Below the pieces are notes generated by a model. The model was given only the letters and a program-made list of their open reading frames with translations, was not told where the DNA came from and did not search any database. Made by a program: the position numbers and the translations under genes. Below, piece after piece: positions 1 to 5,569 of a DNA stretch of 5,569 nt; the first letter of the stretch is position 1; each line of letters begins with the position of its first letter. Source of the stretch: MED-G82 sp964342675. GTDB lineage: Bacteria > Pseudomonadota > Gammaproteobacteria > Magnimaribacterales > D2472. The stretch is taken from NCBI GenBank assembly GCA_964342675.1, contig CAYFFR010000050.1:1-5569 (forward strand), written 5' to 3'.

Positions 1-212
1 AAACAAGTTGTTGCTGCAGAAGTAATGGTAATGCCTCTCTCTTGCTCTTGTTCCATCCAATCCATAACAGCAGCACCATCATGAACTTCTCCTATCTTAT
101 GCGACAACCCAGTATAAAAAAGCACACGTTCTGTTGTGGTAGTTTTACCAGCATCAACATGTGCGCATATTCCAATATTTCTATATTTATTTAGTTCTGT
201 TTCTCTAGGCAT
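1..212 (-). CDS. fusA: Elongation factor G, N-terminal part (runs off the window)
   Basis: Only the first 70 codons are present; the gene continues beyond base 1. EF-G is the cytosolic GTPase that drives tRNA-mRNA translocation on the ribosome and, with RRF, ribosome recycling. My translation of the minus strand begins MPRETELNKYRNIGICAHVD. It shows the G1/P-loop AHVDAGKT at residues 17-24 and the switch I/G2 segment RGITI at 59-63 (conserved Thr62). Between them lie the EF-G signature stretches ERVLFYTG (28-35) and KIGEVHDGAA (39-48). These match canonical E. coli-type FusA closely. The remaining domains, and therefore the distinction from any second EF-G paralogue, cannot be checked here. 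The ATG at 212 is chosen because the N-terminus aligns with E. coli FusA. It lies 20 nt after the rpsG stop. The only SD-like bases (AAGA, 226-229) sit 13 nt upstream and are weak, so translational coupling to rpsG is plausible. Confidence 0.97.
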   Translation of the reverse strand, partial: MPRETELNKYRNIGICAHVDAGKTTTTERVLFYTGLSHKIGEVHDGAAVMDWMEQEQERGITITSAATTC

Positions 213-232
213 GATTTAATTTTATTCTTGTG

Positions 233-703
233 TTAAAAACGAAAATGTGAAAATGCTTTATTGGCTTCAGCCATTTTATGCACATCTTCTCTTTTTTTGA
301 CTGCAGATCCTTTTCCTTCAGATGCATCTTTTAATTCACCAGCCAGTCTTTGAGGCATAGATTTTTCTGTTCTCTTTCTTGCAGCTTCTACTAACCATCT
401 CATAGCTAAAGCCTGTTTTCTAGAAGGTCTAACTTCAATAGGGACTTGGTATGTTGCTCCACCAACTCTCCTAGATTTAACTTCTACAACTGGCCCTACT
501 TCATCTAAAGCTTTCTTAAAAACTTCAATTGGATCATTCTTGGATTGTTTATCAATAGAATCAAAGGCGCCATATACAATCTTTTCAGCAACAGATTTCT
601 TTCCATCTTTCATGACATGGTTCATAAACTTGGCAACTATAAGATCTTTATATTTAGGATCAGGAAGGATTTTTCTTTTTTCAGGACTGCGTCTTCTTGG
701 CAT
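233..703 (-). CDS. rpsG: 30S ribosomal protein S7
   Basis: Complete 156-residue S7, the 16S rRNA-binding protein that initiates assembly of the 30S head and lines the E-site/mRNA exit region. It starts MPRRR and contains RKILPDP (10-16), DGKKS (33-37), the highly conserved EVKSRRVGG...TYQVPIEVRP beta-hairpin region (about 74-93), ALAMRW (98-103), VEAARKR (105-111) and the C-terminal KKREDVHKMAEANKAF. The length equals the common short form; the C-terminal extension of E. coli K-12 S7 is absent. The ATG at 703 lies 2 nt after the rpsL stop, so the two genes are almost certainly cotranslated. The ribosome-binding site lies inside the last codons of rpsL. In E. coli, S7 represses its own operon by binding a structured rpsL-rpsG intercistronic region; a 2-nt gap leaves no room for that element here. 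Identity is very secure. Confidence 0.99.
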   Translation of the reverse strand: MPRRRSPEKRKILPDPKYKDLIVAKFMNHVMKDGKKSVAEKIVYGAFDSIDKQSKNDPIEVFKKALDEVGPVVEVKSRRVGGATYQVPIEVRPSRKQALAMRWLVEAARKRTEKSMPQRLAGELKDASEGKGSAVKKREDVHKMAEANKAFSHFRF

Positions 704-705
704 TT

Positions 706-1077
706 TTATTTACCTTTCTTTGCACCATATTTAGATCTTCTTTGCTTCCTGTTTGCAACTCCAGATGTATCTAAAGATCCTCTAACTGTGTGATATCTAA
801 CTCCTGGTAGATCCTTGACCCTACCTCCTCTAATCAATACAACTGAGTGTTCTTGTAGGTTGTGGCCCTCGCCCCCTATGTATGAGGTGACCTCATAACC
901 ACTTGTTAGCCTTACCCTGCATACCTTTCTTAGAGCTGAGTTAGGTTTTTTTGGAGTTGTCGTATAAACACGAGTGCACACACCTCTTCTTTGAGGTGAG
1001 TTCTCCAAAGCCGGTACGTCTGTCTTACGTATCTTAGGCTTTCTAGGTTTTCTAATTAACTGATTTACAGTGGCCAT
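706..1077 (-). CDS. rpsL: 30S ribosomal protein S12
   Basis: Complete 123-residue S12, the decoding-centre protein at the 30S/50S interface that controls accuracy of tRNA selection. It begins MATVNQLIRKPR. The signature loops are intact: RGVCTRVYTTTPKKPNSALRK (split here as 31-41 and 42-51) and GGRVKDLPGVRYH (84-96). The two lysines whose substitution gives streptomycin resistance or dependence in other bacteria, K43 and K88 (numbered with Met1), are both wild type. D89, the residue methylthiolated by RimO in E. coli, is also present. The C-terminus (ANRKQRRSKYGAKKGK) is lysine/arginine-rich as usual. The ATG at 1077 is supported by the conserved N-terminus. No Shine-Dalgarno sequence precedes it; the upstream bases are AAAATAAATAAAT. 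The gene sits 49 nt downstream of rpoC, with its own predicted promoter in that gap, and 2 nt upstream of rpsG. Confidence 0.99.
   Translation of the reverse strand: MATVNQLIRKPRKPKIRKTDVPALENSPQRRGVCTRVYTTTPKKPNSALRKVCRVRLTSGYEVTSYIGGEGHNLQEHSVVLIRGGRVKDLPGVRYHTVRGSLDTSGVANRKQRRSKYGAKKGK
713..717 (-). promoter_or_regulatory. Ribosome-binding site of rpsG, inside the rpsL 3' end
   Basis: The minus strand reads AAAGG here, 9 nt before the rpsG ATG. The bases belong to the conserved Lys-Gly codons of the S12 tail (AAA GGT AAA, then TAA), so the protein tail and the SD share sequence. A ribosome finishing rpsL would terminate on top of the rpsG start region. Confidence 0.65.
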
Positions 1078-1126
1078 ATTTATTTATTTTGCGCGATTGT
1101 ATATATCCACCCATATAAGGTCAATA
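1078..1126 (-). other. rpoC-rpsL intergenic spacer without terminator
   Basis: This 49-nt gap is the longest non-coding stretch in the window. Apart from the promoter it holds no GC-rich hairpin followed by a T-run, so no intrinsic terminator is visible on the minus strand. Transcripts from rpoBC are therefore expected to continue into rpsL-rpsG-fusA. A GGGTGG run (1108-1113) is about 30 nt from the rpsL start, too far to act as a ribosome-binding site on the read-through RNA. Confidence 0.7.
1096..1124 (-). promoter_or_regulatory. Predicted sigma70-type promoter for rpsL-rpsG-fusA
   Basis: Reading the minus strand, a -35 box TTGACC (1119-1124) is followed by a 17-nt spacer and a -10 box TACAAT (1096-1101). 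Each hexamer matches the sigma70 consensus at 5 of 6 positions and the spacing is optimal. The -35 begins 2 nt after the rpoC stop codon. The bases after the -10 are CGCGC (1091-1095), a GC-rich discriminator of the kind found at stringently controlled ribosomal promoters, then an A-run where transcription would start at about 1088-1090. The implied leader is only about 11-13 nt. The boxes are seen directly; activity and ppGpp/DksA control are inferred. Confidence 0.72.
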
Positions 1127-4100
1127 TTAATCCTCACTTTCCTGAAGTTCTTGTCTAAGCGCAGCTTCTACTTCTGCTTCAGTTAAGAGCTTTTCTTCAG
1201 CATCAGATGCTTTCTTTGCTTTCATATCATCGTGGAATTCCATTCCAGTTCCAGCAGGTATCAATCTACCAACCACAACATTCTCTTTTAATCCTCTTAA
1301 AAAGTCTTTTTTCCCAGTAACTGAAGCTTCTGTTAAAACCCTTGTTGTTTCTTGGAATGAAGCAGCTGAAATAAAAGAATTTGTAGCCAATGAAGCTTTA
1401 GTAATACCTAATAGCACTCTCTCATAAGTTGCTGGTACTTTGCCAGCATCTTCAACCTTTTTATTTTCTTCAATAACATCTGAATACTCTACTTGATCAC
1501 CTTGAATAAACTTCGTATCTCCCCCATCGTTAATCAGAGCCTTTCTAAGCATTTGTCTTAAAATAGTCTCAATGTGTTTATCATTTATCGATACACCTTG
1601 AAGCCTATAAACATCTTGAATTTCATTAACTATAAAGTTTGTGAGCTCTGAAACACCTCTTAGTCTTAAAATATCATGAGGACTTAAAGGTCCTTCTGAA
1701 ATAACATCTCCTTTTTCAACCATTTCACCTTCAAAAACATTAAGAATTCTATGTTTAGGTATCAACATCTCAACTCTGTCATCTTTCTTGGTAGCTCCTT
1801 CAGGGCTGATAACTAATCGTTCTTTGCCTTTAGTTGCCTTACCAAATGATAAGGTTCCACTAGCTTCAGCTAATATCGCATGATCTTTTGGTTTTCTTGC
1901 TTCAAATAGATCTGCTACCCTTGGTAAACCACCAGTGATATCCTTAGTTTTTGAGCCCTCTAATGGTATTCTAGCTAGCACTTCTCCAGCAGATATTTTT
2001 GCTCCATCTTTTAGATTGACAAGTGCTTTTGCAGGCATGGTATATTTGGCAGGAGCTTTATGATCTCCTATCGTTAATTCTTTACCCCTACCATCACGAA
2101 TAGAGATAGAAGGAACCATGTCTTTGCCTCCTGATGGTCGTTCAGATGACTCAATAATTTCAATGCTACTTAAACCAGTTAACTCATCAGTTTTTGATCT
2201 AACAGTTACGCCGTCTTCAATATCTGTAAATTTAATCACTCCATTTACTTCAGAAATTATAGGGCGTGTATAAGGATCCCATCCAGCTACTTTGATACCA
2301 GGTGTTACATTAGAATTATCTGAAATAAATAAAGTTGACCCATATGGAACCTTATGTTTTTCAAGTAATCTTCCTTGATCATCTTCTAAAGATACTATTG
2401 AATTTCTTGAAATTACTACTTCATTCTTATCTTTATTTTTAACAGTCTTTATATCTTCAGAAAACTTGATATTACCATCATTGCTTACTACAACTGCATT
2501 TTCCTCTGAGGCACTAGATGCTGCTCCTCCTATATGGAAAGTTCTCATAGTTAATTGTGTACCAGGTTCTCCGATTGATTGTGCTGCTACAACACCAACA
2601 GCCTCTCCCCTATGAACAAGGTGACCTCTTGCCAAATCTCGCCCATAGCATTTAGAGCATACACCATAGCTTGCTTCACAAATCATTGGAGACCTAACTT
2701 CCAAATTACTAATATTTAAGTCTTCTACTTTTTCGATCGAATCCTCATCGATCATGTGTCCTGCTTGCAATACTACATTATCATCTTTATCTAAAAGATC
2801 CTTTGCCAGCACTCTGCCTAGGATTCTTTCTGTAAGTGGTTGAATTATTTCTCCTCCTTCAATAATAGAAGAAATAGTGATACTTTTCTCGGTTCCACAA
2901 TCTTCATCTATTACTACAGAATCCATTGCCACATCACACAATCTTCTTGTCAAATATCCTGAATTTGCTGTTTTAAGTGCAGTGTCTGCAAGACCCTTAC
3001 GAGCTCCATGAGTGGAAATAAAATATTGTAAGACTGATAAACCTTCTCTAAAGTTAGCTGTTATGGGTGTTTCAATAATTGAACCATCAGGTTTAGACAT
3101 CAGACCTCTCATTCCAGAAAGCTGTCTTATTTGTGCTGGTGAGCCCCTTGCTCCAGAGTCAGCATATATAAACACAGAATTAAATGAAGGCTGTTCAACC
3201 TCCTTCCCTTTTTCATCCACTGAAACGTCTGTACTGATCTTTGTCATCATAGCCTTTGCAACCTTTTCATTGGCCCTAGACCATATATCTATGACTTTGT
3301 TATATCTCTCACCCTGGGTAACTAAACCAGAAGCAAATTGATCTTCAATTGATTTAACTTCTTTTTCAGCAGCATCAATAATTGATGGCTTTTCTTCAGG
3401 AATAATAAAATCATCGACTCCAATAGAAGAGCCGGATCTAGTAGAATAGTCAAAACCTAAATACATTAATTGATCAGCAAAAATTACTGTAGATTTTAAT
3501 CCTGCCTTTCTGTATGAAATATCTATCAGACTTGTAATCGATTTCTTATCTAAAGTTTGGTTAACATTATCAAAACCTACCTCTGGAGGAGTGATCCGCC
3601 AAACAAGGACCCTACCGACAGTTGAATCTTCAAGAAATGTACCATTGTCTGCATTAGTGATTCTTACTTTAATATTTGCATGCAAATCAATTGTTTCAGA
3701 TTCATATGCTCTTAAAACCTCATCTGGATTACTGAATACTCTACCGGAGCCTTTTGATCCAATTTTTTCTCTTGTCATATAATACAACCCTAAAACCACA
3801 TCTTGAGAAGGGTTAATAATAGGGGCTCCATTAGCCGGAGAAAGAATATTATTAGTGGACATCATCAACGCTCTAGCTTCTAGCTGAGCCTCCAAAGTTA
3901 AAGGAACGTGCACAGCCATTTGGTCACCATCAAAGTCAGCATTATATGCAACACATACTAAAGGATGTAATTGAATGGCTTTGCCTTCAATAAGTAAAGG
4001 TTCAAATGCTTGAATACCTAATCTATGTAAAGTAGGTGCTCTATTTAGTAGTACAGGATGCTCACGAATTACTTCCTCAAGAATCTCCCAAACTTCAGGG

Positions 4101-5308
4101 GTTTCTCTTTCAACTAATTTCTTTGCTGCTTTTATAGTTGTTGCAAGCTCTCTTTGTTCAAGCTTTCCATATACATATGGCTTAAATAATTCAAGAGCCA
4201 TTTTTTTAGGTAGCCCACATTGATGAAGCTTTAGATTTGGTCCAGCTACAATTACAGAACGACCTGAATAATCAACCCTTTTACCAAGAAGATTTTGCCT
4301 AAACCTTCCACCTTTACCTTTAATCATATCAGCAAGTGATTTTAAAGGCCTTTTGTTTGATCCAGTGATCACTCTTCCTCTTCTTCCGTTATCTAATAGA
4401 GCATCAACGCTCTCTTGAAGCATTCTTTTTTCATTCCTTACTATAATTTCGGGTGCACCTAGCTCAAGTAATCTTCGCAGCCTATTATTCCGGTTTATAA
4501 CTCTTCTATATAGATCATTTAAATCTGATGTTGCAAACCTTCCTCCCTCTAATGGAACAAGAGGTCTCAAGTCTGGAGGTAAAACTGGCAATACATTCAT
4601 AATCATCCACTCAGGCTTATTGCCAGAATCTTTAAATGCCTCTAACAGCTTTAATCTTTTTGATAATTTTTTTAACTTAGTTTCTGAGTTTGTTTCAGGG
4701 ACTTGCTCTCTAATGATTTTGATTTCTTCATCAAGATCTATCTCTTGTAAAAGCAACTGAACAGCTTCTGCACCCATCCCTGCGGTGAACTCGTCTCCAT
4801 ATTCATCATATGCTTCAATATATTCTTCTTCAGTAAGGATCTGGCACTTTTCTAATTCAGTCAGTCCTGGGTCAGTAATGATATAACTTTCAAAGTATAA
4901 AACTCTTTCAATTTCTCTAAGAGTAATGTCTAACAACAATCCAATCCTAGAAGGTAAAGATTTTAAGAACCAAATATGTGCGACAGGAGCTGCAAGCTCA
5001 ATATGGCCCATTCTATCTCTTCTAACTTTTGCAAGAGTAACTTCTACGCCACACTTTTCACAAATTACTCCCCTATGCTTCATGCGCTTGTATTTACCGC
5101 ATACACATTCGTAATCTTTTACAGGACCAAATATTTTTGCACAAAAAAGGCCATCTCTTTCTGGTTTAAAAGTTCGATAATTTATGGTTTCAGGTTTCTT
5201 GACTTCACCAAAAGACCACGATCTAACATTTTGCGGTGAAGCTAGTCCAGCAGTAATAGAAGAAAAATCTTCTTGGTATGGTCTTAATGACTTTACTAAA
5301 TCTCTCAA
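1127..5308 (-). CDS. rpoC: DNA-directed RNA polymerase subunit beta'
   Basis: Complete 1393-residue beta' subunit, which forms the clamp, bridge helix and trigger loop of RNA polymerase and holds the catalytic Mg2+. In order: the clamp zinc site Zn1 with C68, C70, C83 and C86; the sigma-binding clamp coiled coil around 258-307 (INRNNRLRRLLELG, VRNEKRM); the switch region GKRVDYSGRSV; the catalytic NADFDGDQM with Asp458, Asp460 and Asp462; the bridge helix at about 759-794 (HGARKGLADTALKTANSGYL); the second zinc site C804, C877, C884 and C887; and the trigger loop QLTMRTFHIGGAAS with Met921 and His925. The SI3 insertion follows at about 932-1120, then DITGGLPRVADLFEA from 1123. The tail after GRLIPAGTG is short and acidic, ending QESED. 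E. coli beta' has 1407 residues; about 8 of the missing ones fall in the loop after KVRIT. The start is a TTG at 5308: the N-terminus aligns with E. coli MKDLL, the next in-frame Met is residue 76, inside the zinc site, and a strong SD precedes the TTG. rpoB ends 9 nt upstream. Confidence 0.99.
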   Translation of the reverse strand: MRDLVKSLRPYQEDFSSITAGLASPQNVRSWSFGEVKKPETINYRTFKPERDGLFCAKIFGPVKDYECVCGKYKRMKHRGVICEKCGVEVTLAKVRRDRMGHIELAAPVAHIWFLKSLPSRIGLLLDITLREIERVLYFESYIITDPGLTELEKCQILTEEEYIEAYDEYGDEFTAGMGAEAVQLLLQEIDLDEEIKIIREQVPETNSETKLKKLSKRLKLLEAFKDSGNKPEWMIMNVLPVLPPDLRPLVPLEGGRFATSDLNDLYRRVINRNNRLRRLLELGAPEIIVRNEKRMLQESVDALLDNGRRGRVITGSNKRPLKSLADMIKGKGGRFRQNLLGKRVDYSGRSVIVAGPNLKLHQCGLPKKMALELFKPYVYGKLEQRELATTIKAAKKLVERETPEVWEILEEVIREHPVLLNRAPTLHRLGIQAFEPLLIEGKAIQLHPLVCVAYNADFDGDQMAVHVPLTLEAQLEARALMMSTNNILSPANGAPIINPSQDVVLGLYYMTREKIGSKGSGRVFSNPDEVLRAYESETIDLHANIKVRITNADNGTFLEDSTVGRVLVWRITPPEVGFDNVNQTLDKKSITSLIDISYRKAGLKSTVIFADQLMYLGFDYSTRSGSSIGVDDFIIPEEKPSIIDAAEKEVKSIEDQFASGLVTQGERYNKVIDIWSRANEKVAKAMMTKISTDVSVDEKGKEVEQPSFNSVFIYADSGARGSPAQIRQLSGMRGLMSKPDGSIIETPITANFREGLSVLQYFISTHGARKGLADTALKTANSGYLTRRLCDVAMDSVVIDEDCGTEKSITISSIIEGGEIIQPLTERILGRVLAKDLLDKDDNVVLQAGHMIDEDSIEKVEDLNISNLEVRSPMICEASYGVCSKCYGRDLARGHLVHRGEAVGVVAAQSIGEPGTQLTMRTFHIGGAASSASEENAVVVSNDGNIKFSEDIKTVKNKDKNEVVISRNSIVSLEDDQGRLLEKHKVPYGSTLFISDNSNVTPGIKVAGWDPYTRPIISEVNGVIKFTDIEDGVTVRSKTDELTGLSSIEIIESSERPSGGKDMVPSISIRDGRGKELTIGDHKAPAKYTMPAKALVNLKDGAKISAGEVLARIPLEGSKTKDITGGLPRVADLFEARKPKDHAILAEASGTLSFGKATKGKERLVISPEGATKKDDRVEMLIPKHRILNVFEGEMVEKGDVISEGPLSPHDILRLRGVSELTNFIVNEIQDVYRLQGVSINDKHIETILRQMLRKALINDGGDTKFIQGDQVEYSDVIEENKKVEDAGKVPATYERVLLGITKASLATNSFISAASFQETTRVLTEASVTGKKDFLRGLKENVVVGRLIPAGTGMEFHDDMKAKKASDAEEKLLTEAEVEAALRQELQESED

Positions 5309-5314
5309 AATTCT

Positions 5315-5319
5315 CTCCT
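5315..5319 (-). promoter_or_regulatory. Strong Shine-Dalgarno of rpoC overlapping the rpoB stop codon
   Basis: The minus strand reads TAGGAGAGAATTTTG. AGGAG lies 6 nt before the TTG initiator of rpoC, and its first bases belong to the rpoB TAG stop (5318-5320). This is the best SD in the window and decides the choice of the TTG start. The arrangement suggests that ribosomes ending rpoB re-initiate at rpoC, which would keep beta and beta' synthesis in balance. Confidence 0.85.
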
Positions 5320-5569
5320 AGTTATCTGAATCCAATTCAATGTTGATACCTAAAGATTTAATCTCTTTACTCAACACATTGAAGGATTCTGGAATATTTG
5401 CATCCATTTTATAATTTCCATCAACAATATTTTTGTACATTTTAGTCCTACCAGGCACATCATCTGATTTAACAGTTAACATTTCCTGTAAAGTATATGC
5501 AGCTCCATAAGCCTCAAGAGCCCAAACCTCCATTTCTCCAAATCTTTGACCACCAAACTGTGCTTTACC
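5318..5569 (-). CDS. rpoB: DNA-directed RNA polymerase subunit beta, C-terminal part (starts outside the window)
   Basis: The last 83 codons of rpoB; the frame is open to the window edge at 5569, so the Met at 5533 is internal and not a start. The segment opens GKAQFGGQRFGEMEVWALEA and continues through YGAAYTLQEMLTVKSDD, GRTKMYKNIV and PESFNVLSKEIKSLGINIEL, ending DSDN. This matches the E. coli beta C-terminus nearly residue for residue. The region belongs to the beta anchor/clamp module that packs against the beta' N-terminus. The rifampicin-binding region lies far upstream and is not in the window, so nothing can be said about it. rpoC follows after 9 nt; the corresponding E. coli gap is considerably longer. 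Confidence 0.98.
   Translation of the reverse strand, partial: GKAQFGGQRFGEMEVWALEAYGAAYTLQEMLTVKSDDVPGRTKMYKNIVDGNYKMDANIPESFNVLSKEIKSLGINIELDSDN

Noticed and set aside
540..793. Two overlapping plus-strand open frames antisense to rpsG and rpsL
   Set aside because: They overlap each other and the well-supported ribosomal protein genes. Their Phe/Leu/Ile-rich translations are what the reverse of lysine-rich ribosomal protein codons gives.
1100..1105. Alternative -10 box TATATA upstream of TACAAT
   Set aside because: It would leave a 13-nt spacer from the TTGACC box, far from optimal, whereas TACAAT gives exactly 17 nt.
2735..2753. Inverted repeat GATCGA-atcctca-TCGATC within rpoC
   Set aside because: The stem is only 6 bp, has no following T-run and falls inside ordinary coding sequence. 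It is compatible with chance and not evidence of a terminator or operator.
3012..3341. Plus-strand open frame of 109 codons inside rpoC
   Set aside because: It lies wholly antisense to a highly conserved part of rpoC, shows no recognisable protein motif and has no supporting context. It is a shadow of the real gene.
3591..3782. Plus-strand open frame of 63 codons inside rpoC
   Set aside because: Short, antisense to conserved coding sequence and without identifiable features.
4926..5239. Two overlapping plus-strand open frames antisense to the rpoC 5' region
   Set aside because: Both are antisense to the conserved beta' zinc-site and clamp region, which fully explains the sequence.
5531..5533. 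ATG in the rpoB frame as a start of a separate small gene
   Set aside because: The frame is open upstream to the window edge and the upstream residues GKAQFGGQRFGE are conserved RpoB sequence, so this Met is internal.

Overview
The window carries one continuous block of core transcription and translation genes, all on the minus strand. In transcription order (right to left) it holds the 3' end of rpoB, complete rpoC, complete rpsL, complete rpsG and the 5' end of fusA. The gene order and the protein sequences point to an AT-rich gammaproteobacterium. RpoB, RpoC, S12, S7 and EF-G all follow the E. coli sequences closely, and RpoC carries the large trigger-loop insertion (SI3) typical of proteobacteria. 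The low GC content and very tight spacing suggest a small, streamlined genome such as a SAR86-like marine lineage. That placement is an inference and is not proven by the window.

Layout: rpoB ends at 5318 and rpoC starts 9 nt later at a TTG codon, with a strong Shine-Dalgarno sequence that overlaps the rpoB stop codon. rpoC ends at 1127. The 49-nt gap before rpsL (1078-1126) contains a convincing sigma70-type promoter with a GC-rich discriminator, and no visible terminator. rpsL and rpsG are separated by 2 nt, and rpsG and fusA by 20 nt. There is no gene-free stretch longer than 49 nt.

Together the genes encode the two large catalytic subunits of RNA polymerase (beta, beta') and part of the ribosome decoding and translocation machinery (S12, S7, EF-G). 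In E. coli the rpoBC and str (rpsL-rpsG-fusA) groups lie apart on the chromosome. Here they are fused head to tail, so the str genes can probably be expressed both by read-through from rpoBC and from their own promoter. I found no mobile element, CRISPR array, RNA gene or unknown protein. This is a conserved housekeeping locus, and the points of interest are regulatory: the compact promoter, the SD-less rpsL leader, the missing S7 control region and the TTG start of rpoC.
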